Positions 1 to 6,013 of a DNA stretch of 6,615 bases are shown one piece after another; position 1 is the first letter of the stretch; each line of letters opens with the position of its first letter. The translations under genes were made by a program, and so were the position numbers. Origin of the DNA: DASRSS01 sp035656335 (lineage in GTDB: Bacteria; Actinomycetota; Actinomycetes; Mycobacteriales; Jatrophihabitantaceae); contig DASRSS010000004.1 in the NCBI GenBank assembly GCA_035656335.1, positions 1 through 6,615 of the forward strand, given 5' to 3'. The notes under the pieces are model-generated. The model worked only from the letters and a program-made list of their open reading frames with translations. It had not been told where the DNA came from and ran no database searches.

Positions 1-989
1 CCGTCGAGCGCGGCCAGGCGGGGCAGCGCGTACTCGACCAGGGCGTGCTCGTGCGCGGCGACGTTCTCCATGCCGAGCCCGCTCAGGTAGTCGATCGCCG
101 CGCCGAGCCCGACCGCCTCGGCGATCATCGGCGTGCCGGCCTCGAAGCGGTGCGGCGGCGCGGCGTAGGTCGTGCCGGTCATGTCGACGGTCTCGATCAT
201 CTCGCCGCCGCCCAGGAACGGCGGCAGCGCGGCGAGCAGGTCGTACCGGCCGACCAGGACGCCCACGCCGGTGGGGCCGTACATCTTGTGGCCGGTGAAA
301 GCGACGAAGTCGGCGTCCATCGCCTGCACGTCGAGCGGCAGGTGCGGCGCGGACTGCGAGGCGTCCACTACGGTCAGCGCGCCGACCGAGCGCGCCCGGG
401 CGACCAGCCGGGCGACCGGGTTGATCGTGCCGAGCGCATTGGACTGGTGGACGAAGGCGACGATCTTCGTGCGCTCACCGATGACCTCATCGATGCTGGA
501 CCCGACCAGCCGGCCGTCCTCGTCGATGGGTAGCCAGCGGAACGTCGCGCCGGTGCGCTGCGCCAGCAGCTGCCACGGCACGATGTTGCTGTGGTGCTCC
601 ATCTCGGTCACCACGATCTCGTCGCCGGGGCCGATGCGGAACCGCTCGGCACCGGGCGTCGTCGTCGCGTTGGAGATCGTGTACGCGACCAGGTTCAGCG
701 CCTCGGACGAGTTCTTGGTGAAGATCACCTCGTCGCGGCTGGGCGCGTTGATGAACGCGGCTACCTTGTCACGCGCGGTCTCGAACGCGTTCGTCGCCTC
801 GGACCCGAGCGTGTGCACCGCCCGCGCGACGTTGGCGTTGTGCCGCGAGTAGAAGTCGACGAGCGTGTCCAGCACGACCTGCGGCTTCTGCGACGTGTTC
901 GCGCTGTCGAGGTACACCAGCGGGACGCCGTGCACCTCGCGGCTCAGGATCGGGAAGTCCTTGCGGACCGCCTCCACGTCGAAGCCCAT
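1..989 (-). CDS. sufS: Cysteine desulfurase SufS, C-terminus missing (cut by window edge)
   Basis: SufS is a pyridoxal-phosphate enzyme that converts cysteine to alanine and passes the sulfur, as a persulfide, to a carrier and then to the SufBCD scaffold in the cytoplasm. 329 residues are visible from ATG at 989; the family is usually about 410-430. Seen: LDSANTSQKP near residues 28-37, HNANVARAVHTLG at 50-62, the EMEHHSN cofactor-stacking region at 129-135, DASQSAPH with the PLP-contacting Asp209, the Schiff-base lysine Lys235 in FTGHKMYGPTG, and RFEAGTP at 281-287. The active-site cysteine loop, expected near residue 370, lies beyond the left edge, so catalytic completeness cannot be judged. 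The start is 3 nt after the sufC stop and has no strong Shine-Dalgarno sequence, so translation is probably coupled to sufC. The related convulsion-type aminotransferase CsdA is possible on sequence alone, but the suf operon context makes SufS very likely. Confidence 0.96.
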   Translation of the reverse strand, partial: MGFDVEAVRKDFPILSREVHGVPLVYLDSANTSQKPQVVLDTLVDFYSRHNANVARAVHTLGSEATNAFETARDKVAAFINAPSRDEVIFTKNSSEALNLVAYTISNATTTPGAERFRIGPGDEIVVTEMEHHSNIVPWQLLAQRTGATFRWLPIDEDGRLVGSSIDEVIGERTKIVAFVHQSNALGTINPVARLVARARSVGALTVVDASQSAPHLPLDVQAMDADFVAFTGHKMYGPTGVGVLVGRYDLLAALPPFLGGGEMIETVDMTGTTYAAPPHRFEAGTPMIAEAVGLGAAIDYLSGLGMENVAAHEHALVEYALPRLAALD

Positions 990-992
990 CGG

Positions 993-1781
993 TTACGCGC
1001 TCGCGGTCTCGTGGCTGCCGCTGTGCGCACTCTCGGCGGAGCCGAAGCGGGCGTAGCCCTCTTCCTCGAGGCGCGCGGCCAGCTCCGGCCCGCCGCTCTC
1101 GGCGATCCGTCCGTCGAAGAAGACGTGGACGAAGTCCGGCTGGATGTAGCGCAGGATCCGCGTGTAGTGCGTGATCAGCAGCGTCCCGATGCCGGTCTCG
1201 CGCACCCGGTTCACGCCCTCGCTCACGACCCGGAGCGCGTCGACGTCCAGGCCGGAGTCGGTCTCGTCCAGGATCGCGATCTTCGGCTTCAGCAGCTCGA
1301 GCTGCAGGATCTCGTGCCGCTTCTTCTCGCCGCCGGAGAAGCCTTCGTTCACGCTGCGCTCGGCGAAGGCCTTGTCCATCTCCAGCGCCTCCATCGCGCC
1401 GTTGACCTCCTTGACCCAGGTGCGCAGCTTCGGCGCCTCGCCGCGGACGGCTGTGGCGGCCGTGCGCAGGAAGTTCGACACCGACACGCCCGGAACCTCG
1501 ACCGGGTACTGCATGGCCAGGAACAGCCCGGCGCGGGCACGCTCGTCGACGCTCATCGCGAGCACGTCCTGCCCGTCGAGCAGCACGGTGCCGCCGGTGA
1601 CGGTGTACTTCGGGTGACCGGCGATCGAGTACGCGAGCGTGGACTTGCCCGACCCGTTCGGCCCCATGATCGCGTGCGTCTCGCCGGACTGCACGGTCAG
1701 GTCGACGCCCTTCAGGATCTCCGTGGCGTCCTCACCGTCGCCGACCGTGACGTGCAGGTCGCGAATCTCCAGGGTGCTCAT
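993..1781 (-). CDS. sufC: Fe-S cluster assembly ATPase SufC
   Basis: SufC is the soluble ABC-type ATPase of the SufBCD scaffold; its ATP-driven dimerisation rearranges SufB-SufD during cluster assembly. It is not a transporter. All ABC motifs are present in 262 residues: Walker A GPNGSGKST at 40-48, Q-loop Gln91, signature FSGGEKKRHE at 148-157, Walker B AILDE with Asp172 and Glu173, D-loop SGLD at 176-179, and switch His205. FSGGEKKR and the DETDSGLD stretch are typical of SufC. The last ~15 residues are Ser/His/Ala-rich, lie beyond the conserved core and are probably disordered. The ATG overlaps the sufD stop in an ATGA arrangement, and a GAGGAG Shine-Dalgarno (1793-1798) sits 11 nt upstream inside sufD. 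Both fit coupled translation and similar production of SufD and SufC. Confidence 0.98.
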   Translation of the reverse strand: MSTLEIRDLHVTVGDGEDATEILKGVDLTVQSGETHAIMGPNGSGKSTLAYSIAGHPKYTVTGGTVLLDGQDVLAMSVDERARAGLFLAMQYPVEVPGVSVSNFLRTAATAVRGEAPKLRTWVKEVNGAMEALEMDKAFAERSVNEGFSGGEKKRHEILQLELLKPKIAILDETDSGLDVDALRVVSEGVNRVRETGIGTLLITHYTRILRYIQPDFVHVFFDGRIAESGGPELAARLEEEGYARFGSAESAHSGSHETASA

Positions 1782-2938
1782 TCGGTGGTGCTCTCCTCGC
1801 TCGGGGCGAAGCCCAGGCGGGCCTCGATGGCGGTCATGATCCGGTCCTGCAGTGCGGGCACGCCGATCCGGTCGACGGCGTCGGCGAAGAAGCCGCGCAC
1901 GACCAGGCGCTGCGCCTCGTCATGCGGAATGCCGCGCGACTGCAGGTAGAACAGCTGCAGATCGTCGAAACGTCCCGTCGCGCTGGCGTGCCCGGCGCCG
2001 ACGATGTTCCCCGTCTCGATCTCCAGGTTCGGCACCGAGTCGGCGCGGGCGCCGTCGGACAGCAGCAGGTTGCGGTTCATCTCGTACGTGCTCGTGCCGG
2101 TGGCCTCGGGGCGGATGCGCACGTCGCCCACCCACACCGTCCGCGCGGTCTCGCCGAGCAGCGCGTTCTTGTAGAGCACGTCCGAGCGACAGTCGGGAAC
2201 GGAGTGGTCCACGTACAGCCGCGACTCGAAGTGCTGGTCGGGTCCGGCGAAGTTCACGCCGATGAGCTCGGCGGACCCGCCCGGGCCGGCGAAGTTCACC
2301 GTGGGCACGATGCGGACCAGGTCGCCACCGAGCGTGACGACGACGTGCTTGTACGTCGCGTCGCGGCCGACCTTGCCGGTGTGCGCGGCGAGGTGGACTG
2401 CGCCGGCGTCCCAGTTCTGCACGCTGACCGCGGTCAGCTGCGCGCCGTCACCGACGATCGCCTCGACGTTCGCGGCCACGGTGACCGCGCCGACGTGCTC
2501 GACGATCACGGTCGCGTGCGAGTTCGCGCCGGCGTCGATGACCAGGTGTCCGTAGCTCAGTCCGGGCTCGCCGCGCAGCGTCACCACGACCGGCTCGGCG
2601 AGTTCGGCGCCGGCCGGGATGGTGACGACCAGCGCGCGTTCGGCGTTCGCCCAGGCCAGCGCGCTGACCCGGTCCGCCGGCTGCAGCGCCTGGCCGACCG
2701 CGGGATCGTCCATCGGGACGACCGTCCAGGTCGCCGGCGCGGGCGCCGAGACGTCGGGCAGGACGCGTCCGGTCGGCGTGAACGGCTCGAACAGCTCGCG
2801 CAGCCGCCGCGTGGGCGTGAACCGCCACTCCTCCTCGCGGCCGCGCGGGATCTCGAACGCCTCGGGGTCGCGGGACGTGAACCGCTCCGCCGGCGAACCG
2901 GTGATGGGTCGTTCGTTGACCAGCTCAGTGAGCGACAC
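1778..2938 (-). CDS. sufD: Fe-S cluster assembly scaffold protein SufD
   Basis: SufD is the SufB paralogue that forms the SufB-SufC2-SufD complex; cluster assembly is thought to occur at the SufB-SufD interface. The 386-residue protein has a divergent N-terminus with the REEEWRFTP motif (about 34-42), a middle beta-helix region (about 100-310), and a C-terminal helical SufC-binding domain beginning at RFDDLQLFYLQSRGI (about 323-337). His317 in GAGHASATG matches the functionally important E. coli SufD His360. The nearby E. coli cysteine (CSH) is replaced here by Ala-Gly-His. As far as I recall this is usual in actinobacterial SufD, so I do not read it as a defect. The start is GTG at 2938, directly after the sufB TGA with no intervening base and served by AAGGAG at 2950-2955. 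The gene ends in the ATGA overlap with sufC. Confidence 0.97.
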   Translation of the reverse strand: MSLTELVNERPITGSPAERFTSRDPEAFEIPRGREEEWRFTPTRRLRELFEPFTPTGRVLPDVSAPAPATWTVVPMDDPAVGQALQPADRVSALAWANAERALVVTIPAGAELAEPVVVTLRGEPGLSYGHLVIDAGANSHATVIVEHVGAVTVAANVEAIVGDGAQLTAVSVQNWDAGAVHLAAHTGKVGRDATYKHVVVTLGGDLVRIVPTVNFAGPGGSAELIGVNFAGPDQHFESRLYVDHSVPDCRSDVLYKNALLGETARTVWVGDVRIRPEATGTSTYEMNRNLLLSDGARADSVPNLEIETGNIVGAGHASATGRFDDLQLFYLQSRGIPHDEAQRLVVRGFFADAVDRIGVPALQDRIMTAIEARLGFAPSEESTTE

Positions 2939-4372
2939 TCAGCCCACCGCTCCTTCCATCTGCAGTTCGATCAAGCGGTTCAGCTCGAGCGCGTATTCCA
3001 TCGGCAGCTCGCGCGCGATCGGCTCGACGAAGCCGCGGACGATCATCGCCATCGCCTCGTCCTCGGTCAGGCCGCGGCTCATCAGGTAGAACAGCTGGTT
3101 CTCGCTGACCTTCGACACGGTCGCCTCGTGGCCCATCGACACGTCGTCCTCGCGGACGTCCACGTACGGGTAGGTGTCCGAGCGGCTGATCTCGTCGACG
3201 AGCAGCGCGTCGCACTTCACCGTGGACGCGCTGTGGTGCGCGCCCTTGTGGATCTCGACCAGGCCGCGGTACGAGGAGCGTCCGCCGCTGCGCGCGACCG
3301 ACTTCGAGATGATCGTCGAGGACGTGTGCGGCGCCAGGTGCAGCATCTTCGCGCCGGCGTCCTGGTGCTGGCCCTCGCCCGCGAACGCGATCGAGAGCAC
3401 CTCGCCCTTCGCGTGCTCGCCCATCAGCCAGACGGCCGGGTACTTCATGGTGACCTTGGATCCGATGTTGCCGTCGATCCACTCCATGGTCGCGCCCGCC
3501 TCGGCCTTGGCCCGCTTGGTGACCAGGTTGTAGACGTTGTTCGACCAGTTCTGGATCGTCGTGTAGCGGCAGCGGCCGCCCGCCTTGACGATGATCTCGA
3601 CGACCGCGGAGTGCAGCGAGTCCGAGCTGTAGATCGGCGCCGTGCAGCCCTCGACGTAGTGCACGTACGCGCCCTCGTCGACGATGATCAGCGTCCGCTC
3701 GAACTGGCCCATGTTCTCGGTGTTGATCCGGAAGTAGGCCTGCAGCGGGATCTCGACGTGCACGCCCTTCGGCACGTAGATGAACGAACCACCCGACCAG
3801 ACCGCGGTGTTCAGCGCCGCGAACTTGTTGTCGCCGGACGGGATAACCGAGCCGAAGTACTCCTCGAACAGCTCGGGGTACTCACGCAGGCCCGTGTCGG
3901 TGTCGACGAAGATGACGCCCTGCTCCTCGAGGTCCTCGCGGATCTTGTGGTAGACGACCTCGGACTCGTACTGCGCCGCGACGCCGGCGATGAGGCGCTG
4001 CTTCTCCGCCTCCGGGATGCCGAGCTTGTCGTAGGTGTTCTTGATGTCCTCGGGCAGCTCGTCCCAGCTGGTGGCCTGCTTCTCCGTCGAGCGGACGAAG
4101 TACTTGATGTTGTCGAAGTCGATGCCCGACAGGTCCGAGCCCCAGTTCGGCATGGGCTTCTTCTCGAAGATCTCCAGCGCCTTCAGCCGGCGCTGCAGCA
4201 TCCACTCGGGTTCGGACTTCTTCGTGGAGATGTCCCGGACCACCGCCTCGGACAGCCCGCGCTGCGCGCTCGCGCCCGCGACGTCGGGATCCGCCCAGCC
4301 GTAGCCGTACTTGCCGAGGGCAGCGATCTGCTCGTCCTGCGTGAGGATCTCGCGCTCCGGTGCAGTGGTCAT
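2939..4372 (-). CDS. sufB: Fe-S cluster assembly scaffold protein SufB
   Basis: SufB is the main scaffold subunit that receives persulfide sulfur and holds the nascent Fe-S cluster. The 477-residue length is normal for an intein-free actinobacterial SufB. The N-terminus includes KYGYGWADPD (21-30) and the KKSEPEWMLQRRLKALE stretch (51-67). By recalled alignment with E. coli SufB, tunnel and cluster residues are present: Arg215 and Asn217 in FRIN, Cys243 in EGCTAP (E. coli Cys254), Gln274 and Trp276 in IQNW, Cys387 in KCDALLVD (E. coli Cys405), and His415-Glu416 in GHEAT. The C-terminal SufC-binding helices follow SRGLTEDEA (432-440). The mycobacterial SufB intein is absent: EGC and flanking residues are continuous. 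The frame stays open far upstream, but family homology starts at MTTAPEREIL. The ATG at 4372 has a Shine-Dalgarno sequence and lies 2 nt after the sufR stop. Confidence 0.98.
   Translation of the reverse strand: MTTAPEREILTQDEQIAALGKYGYGWADPDVAGASAQRGLSEAVVRDISTKKSEPEWMLQRRLKALEIFEKKPMPNWGSDLSGIDFDNIKYFVRSTEKQATSWDELPEDIKNTYDKLGIPEAEKQRLIAGVAAQYESEVVYHKIREDLEEQGVIFVDTDTGLREYPELFEEYFGSVIPSGDNKFAALNTAVWSGGSFIYVPKGVHVEIPLQAYFRINTENMGQFERTLIIVDEGAYVHYVEGCTAPIYSSDSLHSAVVEIIVKAGGRCRYTTIQNWSNNVYNLVTKRAKAEAGATMEWIDGNIGSKVTMKYPAVWLMGEHAKGEVLSIAFAGEGQHQDAGAKMLHLAPHTSSTIISKSVARSGGRSSYRGLVEIHKGAHHSASTVKCDALLVDEISRSDTYPYVDVREDDVSMGHEATVSKVSENQLFYLMSRGLTEDEAMAMIVRGFVEPIARELPMEYALELNRLIELQMEGAVG
2950..2955 (-). 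promoter_or_regulatory. Shine-Dalgarno for sufD
   Basis: AAGGAG on the minus strand lies 11 nt before the GTG at 2938, within the final codons of sufB. It supports GTG 2938 as the sufD start, which abuts the sufB stop codon. Confidence 0.65.
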
Positions 4373-4374
4373 TC

Positions 4375-5103
4375 CTATCGGTCCTTCCGGACGTCGATCG
4401 TTCCAGTGGGTGTTCCATCGGACGTTGTGGCGATCGGCAGTTGCGTGGGCAGATGCGTGGTGCATACCCCGTCGCCGTGCGCGATCGTCGCCAGCCGTTG
4501 CACGTAGGTGCCGAGTACCCGTTCGAACGCGCGGGTCTCGGCCTCGCACAGCTCGGGGAACTCCGCTGCGACGTGCGCGACCGGGCAGTGGTGCTGGCAG
4601 ACCTGCACACCGGCCGCGGCGGCCTCGGTGGTCGCAGCGTATCCGTGCCGGCTCAGCGACCCGGCCAGCGCATCGGCGCGCGCCGGCAGCGCGGCCGTCG
4701 TGTCGACGTCGCCCGCCAGCAGTCGCGACAGCGAGTCGGCCCGGTGCTCGGCGAACGCGACGACGGCCTGCTCGCCGCCGGTCTCGCGCAGATAGCGCAG
4801 CGCCGTGGTCGCCAGATCGTCGTAGCCGTGCGGGAACGCCTCGCGGCCGGCGTCGGTCAGCGCGTAGGTGCGGGCCGGACGGCCTCGTCCCCGCTGCGCG
4901 GCCGGCCGCGGGTCCCGCTCGGTGAGCAGGCCCTCGTCCACGAGCGCGTCGAGGTGCCGCCGCACCGCGGCCGCGGACACACCCAGTCGCTCGGCGAGCG
5001 CCGCCGCGGTCTGCGGGCCGCGCTCGCAGATCAGCTGGGCCACCGCGTCGCGGGTGCGGTCGCAGCCGACCTCGGTCGCTCCCGGTGCACCAGCGATTTT
5101 CAC
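4375..5103 (-). CDS. sufR: SufR-type winged-helix transcriptional regulator (Fe-S sensing)
   Basis: This is the first gene of the suf operon and most likely its autoregulatory repressor. Characterised SufR proteins bind an Fe-S cluster and change DNA binding when the cluster is lost or oxidised, so that assembly genes respond to demand. The 242 residues contain an N-terminal winged helix-turn-helix (about 17-85) with AALAERLGVSAAAVRRHLDALVDEGLL and the wing RGRGRPARTYALTDAGREAF. A C-terminal sensor region follows with Cys169, Cys173, Cys186 and Cys214, spaced C-x3-C-x12-C-x27-C. The last three spacings agree with the cluster ligands I recall for a Streptomyces SufR. Two further cysteines (14 and 26) lie near the helix-turn-helix. 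GTG 5103 is the furthest upstream start in frame: no ATG, GTG or TTG occurs before the next upstream stop. There is no good Shine-Dalgarno, and the gene may be leaderless. The stop lies 2 nt before sufB. Confidence 0.92.
   Translation of the reverse strand: MKIAGAPGATEVGCDRTRDAVAQLICERGPQTAAALAERLGVSAAAVRRHLDALVDEGLLTERDPRPAAQRGRGRPARTYALTDAGREAFPHGYDDLATTALRYLRETGGEQAVVAFAEHRADSLSRLLAGDVDTTAALPARADALAGSLSRHGYAATTEAAAAGVQVCQHHCPVAHVAAEFPELCEAETRAFERVLGTYVQRLATIAHGDGVCTTHLPTQLPIATTSDGTPTGTIDVRKDR
4382..4388 (-). promoter_or_regulatory. Shine-Dalgarno for sufB
   Basis: GGAAGGA on the minus strand lies 9 nt before ATG 4372, inside the last codons of sufR. It decides the sufB start, because the reading frame has no stop for more than 2 kb upstream and an automated caller could extend the gene wrongly. 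Confidence 0.75.
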
Positions 5104-5116
5104 AACACCAGTATGA
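5100..5116. promoter_or_regulatory. Candidate SufR operator overlapping the sufR start codon
   Basis: TCACAACACCAGTATGA on the plus strand is an imperfect inverted repeat: TCACA at one end, TATGA at the other, 4 of 5 positions complementary, 7-nt centre. On the minus strand it reads ATACT-N5-TGTGA, close to the ACACT-N5-TGTGA motif I recall for mycobacterial SufR. It covers both the candidate -10 element and the GTG start, so a bound repressor would block initiation. The half-sites are short and the motif comparison is from memory. Confidence 0.4.
5110..5115 (-). promoter_or_regulatory. Candidate -10 element of the suf operon promoter
   Basis: CATACT on the minus strand ends 6 nt before the sufR GTG, which would put the transcription start on or next to the start codon. 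The -35 position, about 17 nt further upstream (5133-5138), reads CTGCAC, a weak match. This is inferred from spacing and the lack of a Shine-Dalgarno sequence. Confidence 0.45.
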
Positions 5117-5164
5117 CGTATTTCCCTGGCCGGTGCAGGGGCACCCCCGCCGGTTCGCGACCGG

Positions 5165-5170
5165 TAGGTT
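5165..5170 (+). promoter_or_regulatory. Candidate -10 element of the acyltransferase gene
   Basis: TAGGTT ends 6 nt before the GTG at 5177, placing a transcription start at or beside the start codon. GGTAGG here could instead be read as a poor Shine-Dalgarno. No good -35 is visible. The expected -35 region (about 5142-5147) lies next to that of the suf promoter, so the two would be arranged back to back. Confidence 0.35.
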
Positions 5171-5176
5171 CTGCCC

Positions 5177-5833
5177 GTGCTCTATCGCACCCTCGAACTC
5201 ACCGTCGCCCCGGCGCTGCGGGCCGTCTACCGGCCGCTGATCACCGGGCTGGAGCACGTCCCGCACGACGGCGCGGTCATCCTGGCCGGCAACCACATCT
5301 CGTTCGCCGACGAGATCTTCACCCCGCTCGCGGCCCGCCGGCAGGTCTGTTACCTGGCCAAGAGCGAGTATTTCACCACCCCAGGCCCGCGCGGCCGCGC
5401 CATGGCGGCCTTCTTCGGCGGGCTCGGACTCGTCCCCGTCGACCGGGACGCGACCCGCGCCGCGGCCGCGTCCATCGACGTCTCGGTCGACGTGCTGCGC
5501 CAGGGTCGGGCGTTCGGCATCTACCCCGAGGGCACCCGCTCCCCCGACGGGCGGCTGTACAAGTTCCGCACCGGCGTGGCCCGCGTCGCGCTGCGCTCCG
5601 GCGCCCCGGTCGTGCCCGTGGGCGTCGTCGGCACCCGGGCCGTCCAACCGCCCGGCACCCGGCAGTGGCGGCGCGCGCCGGTCGAGGTGCACTTCGGCGC
5701 GCCGCTGTACTTCGGGCATCGCGCCGCCGAGGAGCGCAGTTCGCGGGTGCTGCGCGAGGTCACCGAGACCGTCCGCGAAGCCGTCCAGAAGCTCACCGGC
5801 CAGGACTACGTCGACAGCTACGCGCGGTCCTAG
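5177..5833 (+). CDS. PlsC/LPLAT-family 1-acylglycerol-3-phosphate-type acyltransferase
   Basis: The protein belongs to the lysophospholipid acyltransferase family, whose members transfer an acyl chain from acyl-ACP or acyl-CoA to a lysophospholipid, typically lysophosphatidic acid to phosphatidic acid at the inner membrane face. The 218 residues carry all four family blocks: block I NHISFAD at 39-45 with catalytic His40 and Asp45 (Hx4D); block II GLVPVDRD at 84-91 with Arg90; block III YPEGTRSPDG at 116-125; block IV VPVGVVGTR at 146-154. The length is normal for the short bacterial form. No clear membrane helix is visible; association is probably peripheral. GTG 5177 is the first start after an in-frame TAG at 5165. 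It is transcribed divergently from sufR across 73 bp. The true acyl acceptor is uncertain: actinomycetes carry several paralogues, and some act on other lipids or glycolipids. Confidence 0.9.
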   Translation: MLYRTLELTVAPALRAVYRPLITGLEHVPHDGAVILAGNHISFADEIFTPLAARRQVCYLAKSEYFTTPGPRGRAMAAFFGGLGLVPVDRDATRAAAASIDVSVDVLRQGRAFGIYPEGTRSPDGRLYKFRTGVARVALRSGAPVVPVGVVGTRAVQPPGTRQWRRAPVEVHFGAPLYFGHRAAEERSSRVLREVTETVREAVQKLTGQDYVDSYARS

Positions 5834-5846
5834 TCTCCCCGCCAGA

Positions 5847-5894
5847 TGGCATTCGGGGACCGGCCCAAAGAACAGGCCGGATCGACGAATGCCA
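5847..5894 (+). terminator. Nested inverted repeat, probable transcription terminator
   Basis: Outer arms TGGCATTCG (5847-5855) and CGAATGCCA (5886-5894) are perfectly complementary over 9 bp. Inside, CCGGCC (5860-5865) and GGCCGG (5875-5880) pair perfectly over 6 bp around a 9-nt loop. A 4-by-5-nt internal loop separates the two stems. It begins 14 nt after the acyltransferase stop and precedes a same-strand gene, the position of a terminator. No T-run follows, which is common in high-GC actinomycetes but leaves the function unproven. Confidence 0.55.
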
Positions 5895-5951
5895 GCCGCA
5901 AGCTCCTTCGTCGCGCGGCGCGCGGGCTCTTCGCGCGAGCGCTCATCGCGT

Positions 5952-5966
5952 GGTGTGTCACCTTTT
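5952..5966 (+). terminator. Small hairpin followed by T4, possible weak terminator or operator
   Basis: GGTG (5952-5955) and CACC (5959-5962) flank TGT and are followed by TTTT (5963-5966). A 4-bp stem is short for a terminator, so this may be chance or a protein-binding site upstream of the ABC gene. Confidence 0.2.
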
Positions 5967-6001
5967 GCTGAGGCAGATGAGGCTTCGGGTTCCTCGGTTC
6001 C

Positions 6002-6007
6002 TACACT
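6002..6007 (+). promoter_or_regulatory. Candidate -10 element of the ABC transporter gene
   Basis: TACACT is a good TAnnnT hexamer ending 6 nt before the GTG at 6014, which would make the mRNA leaderless. No Shine-Dalgarno lies within 20 nt upstream, and I see no clear -35. It is the best -10 match of the three in the window. Confidence 0.5.
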
Positions 6008-6013
6008 TGTTTC

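Larger units (their letters stand above)
5834..6013. other. 180-bp intergenic spacer rich in inverted repeats
   Basis: No supportable gene lies here. The stretch holds a 48-nt nested inverted repeat just after the acyltransferase stop, a GC-only inverted repeat (TCGCGCG at 5911-5917 and CGCGCGA at 5932-5938, 14-nt loop) followed by the palindrome GAGCGCTC at 5937-5944, a small hairpin with a T4 run at 5952-5966, and the candidate promoter of the ABC gene. The last ~60 bases before the ABC gene look less GC-rich than the coding DNA, as expected for a promoter region. Confidence 0.6.

Noticed and set aside
993..1040. Ser/His/Ala-rich SufC tail as an added functional domain
   Set aside because: It is only about 15 low-complexity residues past the conserved core and has no motif; a simple disordered tail is enough to explain it.
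591..1949. A 452-codon plus-strand open frame opposite sufS and sufC
   Set aside because: It is an antisense shadow of sufS and sufC with the same biased composition and no recognisable motif.
3600..3700. Possible SufB intein at the EGC site, as in mycobacteria
   Set aside because: The protein is continuous across VHYVEGCTAPIY and across KCDALLVD, so there is no intein insertion.
1922..4507. An 861-codon plus-strand open frame opposite sufB and sufD
   Set aside because: Its translation is Arg/Asp/Val/His-rich low-complexity sequence typical of the antisense frame of GC-rich genes, and the opposite strand encodes clear SufB and SufD.
5911..5944. GC-only inverted repeat and GAGCGCTC palindrome as a separate functional element
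   Set aside because: Alternating CG tracts generate such palindromes readily in high-GC DNA. Without conservation data I keep it only as part of the spacer description.
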